From Rhizobium sp. NFR07 (GTDB lineage: Bacteria; Pseudomonadota; Alphaproteobacteria; Rhizobiales; Rhizobiaceae), in assembly GCF_900111905.1 (NCBI RefSeq), contig NZ_FOKM01000009.1, forward strand, positions 205,696-269,695: a DNA stretch of 64,000 nucleotides. The letters are read 5' to 3'. Positions 43,146 through 51,749 of this stretch are shown here, in pieces. The position numbers and the translations under genes were made by a program. Under the pieces are notes generated by a model. The model ran no database searches. It was not told the origin of the DNA and was given only the letters and a program-made list of their open reading frames with translations. Every line of letters starts with the position of its first letter. Within the stretch, counting starts at the first letter, position 1.

Positions 43146-43840
43146 GCGGCAGGCAATCCGAGTGGCGGTTCGAGTCGGCCGATCGCGTATCGGCCAACCG
43201 GTTCTGAAGAGGCAAGACATTTTCGCATTCGCTGTCTAACGCATGGGAGACCAAAGAGCGAGCCGGAACGTCGATCAATATCGAGCGCGCATCGCGGCAG
43301 GCATCTCCGATGCGGCCCCTCTTCACCCCCGGCAAAGGCACTCGCCACAGGCCTTACCCCATTAAAGGCTAAAGCCAGCAATCACGGCGTGCCTCAGGCG
43401 CTCTGCCGCGGACAGGAGATGCCTTGTCGCTTTTGTAACAGGGATACGGATGCTCAAATATCCACACCCCGCAGCGATTACAAAAAATATCTCGCAAAGG
43501 TTGCACCAAATCGATCTGCGATGCTGCCTGTGGTTCGGTCGGAATGCGACCGATGGCAAGAAAATTGCGCCGGGACAGATGCCATCGATGGATCGGTTTC
43601 GTCGGCACTTCTTCCCATTACGTAAGATGTCCTGAGAGGCAGCAAGCCAGCAAACAGCAAATTGGGCGTCAATCGCTTTTTCGTTGCCCCTGATATGCGG
43701 AATTTGCAATCCTGACGTTTACCGCACCTGCAAAAGCCTAATATTCTGTTGCGACCAGCATCAGAAAAGCCTTGCAGTCCAAGCCTTTCTATCATTCATT
43801 CCTGCAACCAACCGGAACAAACTGGGAAAGGATAAACGGT
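43146..43840. other. 695-bp region without a supported gene
   Basis: No frame here shows a credible protein. Close to the small membrane protein gene lies GGCCGAT-CGCGT-ATCGGCC (43177-43195), a perfect inverted repeat that may be an operator. The last 200 bp should hold the promoter of the peptide transporter operon and become AT-richer. A small RNA in this space cannot be excluded. Confidence 0.45.
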
Positions 43841-45439
43841 ATGTCATCTCGTCTTCTTCGCCTGACCACGGCCGCATTGCTCGGCTCCGTGCTCTTCGCC
43901 AGCGCGCCGGCCTTTGCCGAGGCGGTTCTCCATCGTGGTAATGCCGGCGAGCCGCAGACGCTTGATCAGGCACAGACCTCGATCAATATTGAGGCCTTCA
44001 TCCTCAAGGATCTCTATGAAGGACTGACTGTTTACGACGCCGCCGGCAAGATCATCCCCGGTGCTGCAGAGTCCTGGACCTTGTCCGATGACGGCGTGAC
44101 CTACACGTTTAAGCTGCGCGAGAATGCAAAATGGTCCGACGGCTCGCCCGTTACTGCGCAGGACTTCGAATTTTCCTTCAAGCGGATAGAAGATCCGAAG
44201 ACTGCTGCCGGCTACGCCAATATTCTCTATCCGATCAAGAATGCCGAAAAGGTCAACAAGGGTGAGGCTCCCGTCGACCAGCTCGGCGTCAAGGCAGTCG
44301 ACGACAAGACGCTCGAAGTCACTCTGGAACAGCCGACGCCCTTCTTCCTCGAATTGCTCGCCCATCAGACCGCCCTTCCCGTTTCCAAGGCAAGCGTCGA
44401 GAAAAACGGCGCCGACTTCGTCAAGCCGGGCACCATGGTGTCGAACGGCGCCTTCAAGCTCGTAAGCCACGTGCCGAATGACAGCCTCGTCGTCGAAAAG
44501 AACGCCAGCTACTGGGATGCCGCCAACGTCAAGCTCGACAAGGTGATCTTCTACCCGATCGACGACCAGGCAGCCTCCGTGCGCCGCTTCGAAGCGAAGG
44601 AAATGGACCTCGTGTTCAACTTCTCCGCCGACCAGATCGAACGCCTGCGCGGCACCTACAAGGATCAGGTCCACGTCTCGCCGACGCTCGCCACCTATTA
44701 TTACGTGTTCGACAGCCGTCAGCCGCCGTTCGATGACGTCCGCGTCCGCCAGGCGCTTTCCATGGCCGTCGACCGCGACTTCCTCGCCAAGGAAATCTAC
44801 AGCGGCTCGCAGCTGCCGTCCTATTCCTTCGTACCGCCGGGCATGGCGACCTATGGCGAGCCGGCCAAGGCCGACTTCGCCGAGCTTTCGCAGCTCGACC
44901 GCGAGGACAAGGCGCTCGAACTGATGAAGGAAGCAGGCTACGGCGAGGGCGGCAAGCCGCTTACTGTCGAGATCCGCTACAACACCAACCCGAACCACGA
45001 ACGCGTGGCAACGGCCGTCGCCGATATGTGGAAGAACACGTTCGGCGCCAAGGTGACGATGACCAACCTCGATGTCTCGTCGCACTATGCCTATCTGCAG
45101 GAAGGCGGAAAATACAACGTCGCCCGCGCCGGCTGGGTGGCGGACTATGCCGACGCCGAAAACTTCCTGGCGCTCAACGTCTCCACCAACAAGACTTTCA
45201 ACTACGGCAAGTACAACAATGCCGAGTTCGATGCGCTGATGAAGCAGTCCTACACGGAAGAGGACCCGGCAGCCCGCTCCAAGATCCTGCACCAGGCGGA
45301 AACGATCCTGATGCGTGACCAGCCGGTTGCCCCCTTCCTGACGCAAGCCGATCTGTGGCTGGTCTCCAACCGCGTCAAGGGTTGGGAAGACAACGCCGCC
45401 AACGAGCATCTGAGCCGCTTCCTGAGCATTTCCGAGTAA
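43841..45439 (+). CDS. oppA: Oligopeptide ABC transporter substrate-binding protein
   Basis: A 532-residue periplasmic protein with a signal peptide of about 26 residues (MSSRLLRLTTAALLGSVLF to AFA). The SBP family 5 landmarks are present: LHRGNAGEPQTLDQAQ, ILKDLYEGLTVYD, PGAAESWTLSDDGVTYTF-LRENAKWSDG and VRQALSMAVDRDFL. It binds oligopeptides for the downstream OppBC-DF transporter. A strong hairpin follows the gene, which usually raises the level of the binding-protein part of the mRNA. Confidence 0.92.
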   Translation: MSSRLLRLTTAALLGSVLFASAPAFAEAVLHRGNAGEPQTLDQAQTSINIEAFILKDLYEGLTVYDAAGKIIPGAAESWTLSDDGVTYTFKLRENAKWSDGSPVTAQDFEFSFKRIEDPKTAAGYANILYPIKNAEKVNKGEAPVDQLGVKAVDDKTLEVTLEQPTPFFLELLAHQTALPVSKASVEKNGADFVKPGTMVSNGAFKLVSHVPNDSLVVEKNASYWDAANVKLDKVIFYPIDDQAASVRRFEAKEMDLVFNFSADQIERLRGTYKDQVHVSPTLATYYYVFDSRQPPFDDVRVRQALSMAVDRDFLAKEIYSGSQLPSYSFVPPGMATYGEPAKADFAELSQLDREDKALELMKEAGYGEGGKPLTVEIRYNTNPNHERVATAVADMWKNTFGAKVTMTNLDVSSHYAYLQEGGKYNVARAGWVADYADAENFLALNVSTNKTFNYGKYNNAEFDALMKQSYTEEDPAARSKILHQAETILMRDQPVAPFLTQADLWLVSNRVKGWEDNAANEHLSRFLSISE

Positions 45440-45448
45440 TTGGCATCA

Positions 45449-45479
45449 GAGACGGCGCGCGCCATCCGCGCGCCGTCTC
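45449..45479 (+). terminator. Stem-loop between oppA and oppB
   Basis: A perfect 13-bp stem, GAGACGGCGCGCG with CGCGCGCCGTCTC around a 5-base loop, and no T tract. It lies in the 55-bp gap inside the operon and likely protects the 3' end of oppA mRNA or attenuates read-through. Confidence 0.65.
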
Positions 45480-45494
45480 GCAGGAGACTCACGC

Positions 45495-46418
45495 ATGCTG
45501 GCTTTTGTCCTGCGCCGCCTTGCGAGCGCCATCCCGACACTGTTCATCGTCGTCACAATTTCATTCTTCCTGATGCGTTTTGCCCCAGGCGGTCCCTTCA
45601 ACCTGGAACGTCCGCTCCCTCCTGCGACCATGGAGAACATCATGCGGACCTACCAGCTGGACCAGCCCCTGTGGCGGCAATATGTGACCTACATATCGAA
45701 CGCCGTTCAGGGTGATTTCGGCCCGAGTTACATCTACAAGGACAACTCGGTCGCCGAGCTGATCGGCAAGGGCCTGCCCTATTCGATAGAGCTCGGATTC
45801 TATGCGCTGCTGCTTGCGCTCGTCGGGGGCGTGGCGCTCGGCACCGCGGCGGCATTGAGGCAGAACAGCACGCTCGATTTCGCCATCATGTCGCTTGCCA
45901 CCGTCGGCACGACCGTTCCCAATTTCGTCGTTGGCCCGGTCCTGACGCTTGTCTTCGCCATCCTCCTGTCGCTGCTGCCTGCCGGCGGCTGGGGCGATGG
46001 ATCGCTGTCCTACCTGCTCCTGCCGATGATCGCGCTGGCGCTGCCGCAATTGGCCGTCTTCGCCCGCCTCACCCGCGGCTCGATGATCGAGGCGCTGCAT
46101 GCCGACCATATCCGCACCGCCCGCGCCTATGGCCTGCCGGCGCGTATCGTCGTCATCACCCATGCGATGCGGGGCGCGATGCTGCCGGTCGTGTCCTATC
46201 TTGCGCCCTGCGCTGCCGCCCTGATGACGGGTTCGGCCGTGGTGGAGACCATCTTCACCATTCCCGGCGTCGGCCGCTACTTCGTGCTCGGCGCGCTGAA
46301 TCGCGACTACACGCTGGTCATGGGCACGGTCGTGCTGATCGCCATCTTCGTCATCGTTTTCAATCTTCTGGTCGATCTTCTCTACGGCCTGCTCGATCCG
46401 AGGGTCCGTCATGACTGA
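45495..46418 (+). CDS. oppB: Oligopeptide ABC transporter permease OppB
   Basis: A 307-residue inner-membrane permease with six hydrophobic helices. It starts MLAFVLRRLASAIPTLFIVVTISFFLMRFAPG, the OppB hallmark, and contains the cytoplasmic EAA-loop region RTARAYGLPARIVVITHAMRGAMLPV. It overlaps oppC by 8 bp (start at 46411). Confidence 0.93.
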   Translation: MLAFVLRRLASAIPTLFIVVTISFFLMRFAPGGPFNLERPLPPATMENIMRTYQLDQPLWRQYVTYISNAVQGDFGPSYIYKDNSVAELIGKGLPYSIELGFYALLLALVGGVALGTAAALRQNSTLDFAIMSLATVGTTVPNFVVGPVLTLVFAILLSLLPAGGWGDGSLSYLLLPMIALALPQLAVFARLTRGSMIEALHADHIRTARAYGLPARIVVITHAMRGAMLPVVSYLAPCAAALMTGSAVVETIFTIPGVGRYFVLGALNRDYTLVMGTVVLIAIFVIVFNLLVDLLYGLLDPRVRHD

Positions 46419-47556
46419 TATCGTCAACAATCCCGGCACCGATCCGGCAGCGGCGCTGCCTGAAACCAGGAGCCGCAGCCTCTTCCAGCTGGCCGCCCTC
46501 CGCTTCCGCCGCAACAAGGCCGCGATGGCGGGCTGCGTGGTGATGCTTCTGATCGCGCTTTTCTCCTTCCTCGGCCCGCTCTTCGTCCCCCACCGCTACG
46601 ATCAGGTCTACTCGTCCTATGTCACGGTGCCGCCGAGCCTCCAGCCAAGACCGGATGAAGCATCGCTGGAAGACGCCATGCGCGGCGTCGCGACCCGCGC
46701 CCGCGTCAACCTCGACGAGTTCAACGTCGAGGGCCAGACCTTCAAGGCGACGATCAGCGCCGCGGAGCCGATCGATGCCCGCGCGACACGGTACTTCGAC
46801 CGGGCAAACGAGTTCGACGACACCAAGGTCGTCGCCACCGAGAACGATGGTCGCCTGCTGAAGGTCGAGGGCTCGGTCAGCCGCGAATATTTCTTCTTCG
46901 GCACCGATCCCAACGGCCGAGACATGCTGGCCCGCGTCATGCTCGGCGGCCAGATCTCGATCGCTGTTGGCCTGCTTGCAAGTCTCGTGTCACTCGGCAT
47001 CGGCGTCGTCTACGGCGCGACGTCGGGTTATCTCGGCGGTCGCGTCGACAACGTCATGATGCGTTTCGTCGAGATTCTGTATTCGCTGCCATTCGTCTTT
47101 CTCGTCGTCGTGCTGGTCGTTTTCTTCGGCCGCTCCTTCATCCTGATCTTCCTCGTCATCGGCGCGGTGGAATGGCTGGACATGGCCCGCATCGTGCGCG
47201 GCCAGACGCTTGCCCTGAAACGGCGCGAATTCGTCGGCGCCGCCCAGGCGCTGGGATTGACCGACTGGCAGATCATCCGTCGCCACATCATCCCGAACAC
47301 GATCGGCCCGGTCATCGTCTTCGTCACCGTCTTGGTGCCGAAGGTGATCCTGCTCGAGAGCTTCCTGTCCTTCCTCGGCCTCGGCGTCCAGGCGCCGCTG
47401 ACGAGCTGGGGCGCGCTGATCTCGGAAGGCGCCAACAACATCCAGTCGGCCCCCTGGCTGCTGATCTTTCCGTCCATCTTCTTCGTGGCAACGCTGTTCT
47501 CGCTGAACTTCATCGGCGACGGCCTGCGTGACGCGCTCGATCCGAAGGACCGCTGA
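46411..47556 (+). CDS. oppC: Oligopeptide ABC transporter permease OppC with periplasmic insert
   Basis: A 381-residue permease. After the first helix (AAMAGCVVMLLIALFSFLGPLF) there is an insert of about 120 residues (PSLQPRPDEASLEDAMRGV to EYFFFGTDPNGRD) before the core permease, which carries LDMARIVRGQTLALKRREFVGAAQALG. The insert resembles that of YejE-type permeases and makes it longer than E. coli OppC (302 residues). It is followed 1 bp later by the ATPase gene. Confidence 0.92.
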   Translation: MTDIVNNPGTDPAAALPETRSRSLFQLAALRFRRNKAAMAGCVVMLLIALFSFLGPLFVPHRYDQVYSSYVTVPPSLQPRPDEASLEDAMRGVATRARVNLDEFNVEGQTFKATISAAEPIDARATRYFDRANEFDDTKVVATENDGRLLKVEGSVSREYFFFGTDPNGRDMLARVMLGGQISIAVGLLASLVSLGIGVVYGATSGYLGGRVDNVMMRFVEILYSLPFVFLVVVLVVFFGRSFILIFLVIGAVEWLDMARIVRGQTLALKRREFVGAAQALGLTDWQIIRRHIIPNTIGPVIVFVTVLVPKVILLESFLSFLGLGVQAPLTSWGALISEGANNIQSAPWLLIFPSIFFVATLFSLNFIGDGLRDALDPKDR

Positions 47557-47557
47557 C

Positions 47558-49159
47558 ATGGCCGAGACCAAACAGAACATCCTCTCCATCCGCGATCTCA
47601 AGGTCGACTTCGCAACGCCGGATGGCACCATCAACGCGGTCAAGGGCATCGGCTTCGACATCAAGGCAGGTGAGACGATCGCGGTTGTCGGCGAAAGCGG
47701 TTCCGGCAAGAGCCAGACGATGATGGGCATCATGGGCCTTCTCGCCAAGAACGGCATGGTGACCGGCTCGGCGAAATATCGCGGCCTGGAACTCGTCGGC
47801 CTGCCGCGACACGAGCTGAACGCCGTGCGTGGCGCCAAGATCACCATGATCTTCCAGGAGCCGATGACGTCGCTCGACCCGCTCTACACGATCGGCCGGC
47901 AGGTCGCCGAACCGATCGTCTACCACCGGGGCGGCACCTACAGGCAGGCCCGCAGGCGGGTGCTGGAGCTACTGGAACTGGTCGGCATTCCCGATCCCGC
48001 CCGCCGCATCGACAGCTATCCGCACGAACTGTCCGGTGGCCAGCGCCAGCGCGTGATGATCGCCATGGCGCTCGCCAACGAGCCGGACGTATTGATCGCC
48101 GACGAGCCGACGACCGCGCTCGACGTGACGATCCAGGCACAGATCCTCACACTCCTGCGTTCCCTGCAGGAACGCTTCGGCATGGCGATCGTGCTGATCA
48201 CCCACGATCTCGGCATCGTCCGGCATTTTGCCGAACGCGTCGTCGTCATGCGCCGGGGCGAAGTGGTCGAACAGGGCAAGACGAAACAGATCTTCGAAAG
48301 CCCGACATCGGCCTATTCGCGCATGCTGATCGATGCCGAGCCCCATGGCCGCAAGGAGCCGCCGGCAGCCGGTACTCCGGTCATCCTGGAGGGCCGCGAC
48401 GTGACGGTCGATTTCGAGATCGGCAGGGGCTTCCTGTCCAAGGGTCCACGCACATTCCGCGCGGTGGATCGCGTCTCGGTGAAGCTGCACGAGGGGCAGA
48501 CGATCGGCATCGTCGGCGAAAGCGGCTCGGGCAAGTCGACGCTCGGCCGGGCCTTGCTCAGGCTCGTCCAGAGCGATGGCAGCTACCGCTTCGGCCGGGA
48601 GGACATTTCGCGCCACGACCGCAAGAAGATGCGCTCGCTGCGCAAGGAAATGCAGCTTGTCTTCCAGGATCCCTACGGCTCGCTCTCGCCGCGCCAAACG
48701 GTCGGCGAGATCATCACCGAGGGACTGCTCGTGCATGAGCCGGCCCTCGGCAAGGCCGAGCGTGACCGCCGCGCCATCGCCGCGCTGCAGGAAGTCGGCC
48801 TGGATCCGGCTGCCCGCAACCGCTATCCGCACGAGTTTTCCGGCGGCCAGCGGCAGCGTATCGCGATCGCCCGCGCCATGATCCTTAAGCCCCAGGTGGT
48901 GATCCTCGACGAGCCGACATCCGCGCTCGATCGCTCGGTGCAGGGACAGGTCATCGACCTTTTGCGCAAGCTGCAGGCCGACCACAACCTCTCCTATGTC
49001 TTCATCAGCCACGACCTGTCGGTGGTGAAGGCGATCTCGGACTATGTGATCGTCATGAAGAATGGCGAGATCGTCGAGCAGGGCGAGACGGACGCGATCT
49101 TCGAGGCACCGCGGGCAGACTACACCAAGGCGCTTATCGGCGCTGCCTTCAACGTCTGA
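47558..49159 (+). CDS. Fused OppD-OppF dual ATPase
   Basis: A 533-residue protein with two complete ABC domains. The first has GESGSGKSQT, LSGGQRQRVMIAMALA and LIADEPTTALD; the second GESGSGKST, FSGGQRQRIAIARAM and VILDEPTSALD. This is an OppD/OppF fusion of the YejF/GsiA type, powering the peptide importer. The start ATG 47558 follows the oppC stop by one base. Confidence 0.93.
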   Translation: MAETKQNILSIRDLKVDFATPDGTINAVKGIGFDIKAGETIAVVGESGSGKSQTMMGIMGLLAKNGMVTGSAKYRGLELVGLPRHELNAVRGAKITMIFQEPMTSLDPLYTIGRQVAEPIVYHRGGTYRQARRRVLELLELVGIPDPARRIDSYPHELSGGQRQRVMIAMALANEPDVLIADEPTTALDVTIQAQILTLLRSLQERFGMAIVLITHDLGIVRHFAERVVVMRRGEVVEQGKTKQIFESPTSAYSRMLIDAEPHGRKEPPAAGTPVILEGRDVTVDFEIGRGFLSKGPRTFRAVDRVSVKLHEGQTIGIVGESGSGKSTLGRALLRLVQSDGSYRFGREDISRHDRKKMRSLRKEMQLVFQDPYGSLSPRQTVGEIITEGLLVHEPALGKAERDRRAIAALQEVGLDPAARNRYPHEFSGGQRQRIAIARAMILKPQVVILDEPTSALDRSVQGQVIDLLRKLQADHNLSYVFISHDLSVVKAISDYVIVMKNGEIVEQGETDAIFEAPRADYTKALIGAAFNV

Positions 49160-49164
49160 CTACC

Positions 49165-49189
49165 GGAACCCTGCCCGTCGCAAAACGTT
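49165..49189 (+). promoter_or_regulatory. RpoE2/EcfG-type stress promoter
   Basis: GGAAC (49165-49169), 16 bases, CGTT (49186-49189) is the exact consensus of the alphaproteobacterial general stress promoter. It lies just past the ABC operon stop and about 30 bp before the 63-residue gene. Confidence 0.8.
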
Positions 49190-49219
49190 GATTCTCCGAC
49201 AGACAGATCGGAGGCAATC

Positions 49220-49411
49220 ATGGTTGAAGACAGACGTGCCCAGGAAAGCATCGAAGGCGGCAGCGGCAAGGACAGGGCTGGAAAGCCCGCCGCGAAAACG
49301 CCGGCAGGCGGTCCGCACGCCAAGGAGCACCTGACGGATCACGACAAGACGCCGGGTACCGGATCTCTCCCGGCAAACGGCTCGAAGGACACGGATGCGG
49401 GGCCGGAGTGA
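49220..49411 (+). CDS. Small hydrophilic, probably disordered stress protein
   Basis: A 63-residue protein with no hydrophobic stretch, rich in Gly, Lys, Ala, Asp, Pro and His (ending GSLPANGSKDTDAGPE). It has a strong GGAGG ribosome site before ATG 49220 and a full GGAAC-N16-CGTT stress promoter, so expression under general stress is likely. Its composition recalls small hydrophilin-like proteins; no domain is recognised. Confidence 0.75.
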   Translation: MVEDRRAQESIEGGSGKDRAGKPAAKTPAGGPHAKEHLTDHDKTPGTGSLPANGSKDTDAGPE

Positions 49412-49523
49412 TCCGGCCCTTTCCTTTTGCAGCGCAGCCACGCCAAGTGGTTGCGACGCCATGGCACTTGCCCGCGTCACCCCCTGCGGTTAACACCTGC
49501 TGATCGAACAGCGGATGTGATCC

Positions 49524-49913
49524 ATGTCAGGCGAAACCATCACCCTTTACGACGCAATCGGCGGCGACGCGACGATCCGGGCGCTGGTCAAGCGCTTCTA
49601 CCAGTTGATGGACACGCTGCCGGAAGCGGCGCGTTGCCGTGCGATCCACCCGCCAAGCCTTCAAGGCAGCGAGGACAAGCTTTACGATTATCTCACCGGC
49701 TATCTCGGCGGACCGCCGGTCTATGTCGAGAAATATGGCCATCCGCGCCTTCGTTCTCGCCATTTCGGCGCCGAGATCGGGCCGCAGGAGCGGGACGAAT
49801 GGTTCCTTTGCTTCCGCCGCGCCATGGAAGAGACGATCGAGAACCCGAAGCTTCGGGACATCATCTGGCCGCCGATCGAACGCCTTGGCTTCCACATGCA
49901 GAACAAGGAATAG
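49524..49913 (+). CDS. Truncated haemoglobin, group II
   Basis: A 129-residue globin. It starts LYDAIGGDATIRALVKRFYQLMD, the truncated-globin signature, and has the haem-proximal region LGGPPVYVEKYGHPRLRSRHF and the conserved Trp of helix G in ERDEWFLCF, which mark group II (GlbO). Such proteins bind oxygen and help remove nitric oxide or peroxide. The DUF423 gene starts 4 bp after it. Confidence 0.9.
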   Translation: MSGETITLYDAIGGDATIRALVKRFYQLMDTLPEAARCRAIHPPSLQGSEDKLYDYLTGYLGGPPVYVEKYGHPRLRSRHFGAEIGPQERDEWFLCFRRAMEETIENPKLRDIIWPPIERLGFHMQNKE

Positions 49914-49917
49914 CGTC

Positions 49918-50289
49918 TTGGAAAGACTCGCCAAATTGCGGCCGTTGATTCTGTTTGTGAGCGGCCTGATGGGCCTTGCAGGCGTGGCCCTTGCCGCCGC
50001 CGCAAGCCATGGCGGCGACGCCCATCTCCTCGGCTCAGCCTCGACGATGTGCCTGGCGCATGCGCCTGTCCTGCTGGCTCTCTTCATAGCGCATGGAAGC
50101 TTCAGGGCGGCGACGCTCGCAGGACTCGTGCTCGGCCTCGGCACGATCATCTTTGCCGGCGACCTCGTGTCCCGGCATTTTCTCGGAGATCGGCTGTTTC
50201 CGTTCGCAGCCCCCGCTGGCGGCATGCTGATGATGCTTGGCTGGCTCGCCGTCGCCGCGGGTGCGCTATTCACCCATCGCCGCGCCTGA
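49918..50289 (+). CDS. DUF423 family membrane protein
   Basis: A 123-residue protein with four hydrophobic helices and the DUF423/YgdD pattern: an early helix with GLAGVALAAAASHGGD, then AHAPVLLALFIAHG and PAGGMLMMLGWLAVAAGALF. Function unknown. TTG 49918 is the start: AAGGAA lies 8 bases upstream and the gene follows the globin stop almost directly, so they are co-transcribed. Confidence 0.82.
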   Translation: MERLAKLRPLILFVSGLMGLAGVALAAAASHGGDAHLLGSASTMCLAHAPVLLALFIAHGSFRAATLAGLVLGLGTIIFAGDLVSRHFLGDRLFPFAAPAGGMLMMLGWLAVAAGALFTHRRA

Positions 50290-50336
50290 GAGTGATCTCT
50301 CTTACGAGATCCGGCAGGCGTATCCCGCCGCCGGCA

Positions 50337-50364
50337 CCTTCTCCCCGCCGTGACGGGGAGAAGG
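50337..50364. repeat. Palindromic repeat remnant
   Basis: CCTTCTCCCCG (50337-50347) and CGGGGAGAAGG (50354-50364) form a hairpin of the kind seen in the rhizobial mosaic repeats, with flanking sequence to about 50440 that resembles the rest of such an element. It sits between two convergent transcription units. Confidence 0.6.
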
Positions 50365-50460
50365 ACCTGAGCCTCACCGCTTCGACCTCTCGCCGCCGGG
50401 CAGCACGCGTCCCCTCGCACTAATGGCGCGAACAAGGTCAGGGTAAGGAGTGGAAATACA

Positions 50461-50685
50461 TTACCGCCTGAACGGCAGAATTCTGCCCGCTTCGGACTGG
50501 GGAATGGTCGTCGAACCGACCGTCGCATGAGCGGGAAATCTCACGACATTTCCGCTGTGATCATCATTCCGGCCGCGATTGGCCAGGATCTCGTAGAGCT
50601 CGGGCACCAGCCCGTCGGCATTCTGTTCGGCGAGCTTGTGCAGGCCTATGAACAGGCTGGCGTCAGGACGCTCTTCTTTCATCAT
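50461..50685 (-). CDS. Small conserved-looking protein paired with DUF2325
   Basis: A 74-residue soluble protein with a helical first half (SLFIGLHKLAEQNADGLVPELYEILANRG) and a basic C-terminus ending GRILPFRR. It starts inside the end of the DUF2325 gene (23-bp overlap) with AAGGAT before the ATG, so the two are coupled. I recognise no domain. Confidence 0.6.
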   Translation of the reverse strand: MMKEERPDASLFIGLHKLAEQNADGLVPELYEILANRGRNDDHSGNVVRFPAHATVGSTTIPQSEAGRILPFRR

Positions 50686-51076
50686 TGCGATCCTTCATCG
50701 TCTGAAGCGCACGTTCGAGGCTCGATTTCGAGCCGTTGCGCAGGGGCACGAAGGTGACGCCGAACTTCTTGCAGCCGGTCTTCACCCTCAGACACGCATC
50801 GTGGCTAATACAGTCGATGGGGCAGAAGACGCAGTCGACGGAAGGCAGGACCGTATCGATGCGGGAAACCGCCTCGCGAAGGCCGCCGTCGTGATGGATC
50901 AGCTCGGCGCCGTGGCGGCTGGCAATGGCACGAAGATGGGCGACTTGGCAGTCGCGCCCGCCGACATAAAGGAAGCTGCGAATGTCGATCGCATCACGCT
51001 CCATCTTCACCTGCTGACCTGCGGCCTGCTCGGCCGCACCGCTGCCGCCGTTCTTGCGCTTGTTCTTCTTCGCCAT
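50663..51076 (-). CDS. DUF2325 protein with cysteine cluster
   Basis: A 137-residue protein with a basic start (MAKKNKRKNGG) and a Rossmann-like DUF2325 domain: IRSFLYVGGRDCQVAHLRAIASRHGAELIHHDGG, then the segment CVFCPIDCISHDACLRVKTGC that holds five of its six cysteines. DUF2325 proteins often accompany redox or metal functions; the cysteines suggest metal binding or a thiol sensor. The start ATG 51076 is preferred to 51088. Function is unknown. Confidence 0.82.
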   Translation of the reverse strand: MAKKNKRKNGGSGAAEQAAGQQVKMERDAIDIRSFLYVGGRDCQVAHLRAIASRHGAELIHHDGGLREAVSRIDTVLPSVDCVFCPIDCISHDACLRVKTGCKKFGVTFVPLRNGSKSSLERALQTMKDRNDERRAS

Positions 51077-51255
51077 GCCGCTCCTCACCAGACCGATTCA
51101 TTTCGCTGGAACCTGTTGTGAGCGGCACCTTAGATAAGTTGACTGTTCGAGTAAAGATTAAACTCGACTCTTTTTATCAAGAAAGAATGGGCGGCTTTCG
51201 AAGTGGTCCTCAGACCCATGGTCTGGCCAAGGCGAACAGGGCCGAAGCCCTTGGA

Positions 51256-51588
51256 TCAGCGTGTTGCCTCGATGGAAATAAGCCTGATCCCGACAAGATT
51301 GTCGCGATCATCGGCGATGATCTCGCCGTAACCGATCACCTGGCCGTTGACCTGAAGCTGGACGGGATCGCCGAAATGGCTGTCCAGCCTGAATTGCGCG
51401 CCCTCGCCCGCGGCCATCAACTGGGCGACCGATACTTTCGTCTTGCCGATCACGGCCTGGATTTCCACGGGGATGTCACTCACACGACGACGCGACGTAT
51501 CCGGTCGTTGAGCCACATTCACGACCTCTTCGGAGGGAAATTCGGGCAGGTTGAGGGCCGGCTTATCGATGGCCGCTGGGTCGCTCAT
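51256..51588 (-). CDS. Orphan FliN/SpoA-domain protein
   Basis: A 110-residue protein whose last ~70 residues are a SpoA domain like the C-terminus of FliN: DIPVEIQAVIGKTKVSVAQLM, GDPVQLQVNGQVIGYGEI and RDNLVGIRLISIE. FliN forms the flagellar switch ring with FliG and FliM. No other flagellar or secretion gene is nearby, so this is a second, isolated copy or part of a different complex. It lies 161 bp from a PilZ-like gene on the same strand. Confidence 0.8.
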   Translation of the reverse strand: MSDPAAIDKPALNLPEFPSEEVVNVAQRPDTSRRRVSDIPVEIQAVIGKTKVSVAQLMAAGEGAQFRLDSHFGDPVQLQVNGQVIGYGEIIADDRDNLVGIRLISIEATR

Positions 51589-51726
51589 GATGTTTACCTT
51601 TGAAATGCATTTGAATCAGTCAGCACGGCAAAAATAAACCAACGGCCAGCCGGCTTCGCCTTCGACGAAAGCCGAGGCTTAACGGATCGTAAACATCCAC
51701 AGATGGGACGGCCCGGCAGCATCAAG

Positions 51727-51741
51727 GTGACACACTGTCAC
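51727..51741. promoter_or_regulatory. Inverted repeat upstream of the FliN-like gene
   Basis: GTGACA-CAC-TGTCAC is symmetric and lies 139 bp upstream of the FliN-like start, just past the PilZ stop. It could be an operator or a weak terminator of the PilZ gene. Confidence 0.35.
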
Positions 51742-51749
51742 GAATGCGG

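Noticed and set aside
43362..43709. A 115-residue open frame in the empty region
   Set aside because: No ribosome site, no domain and atypical codon use; overlapping frames on both strands look equally random.
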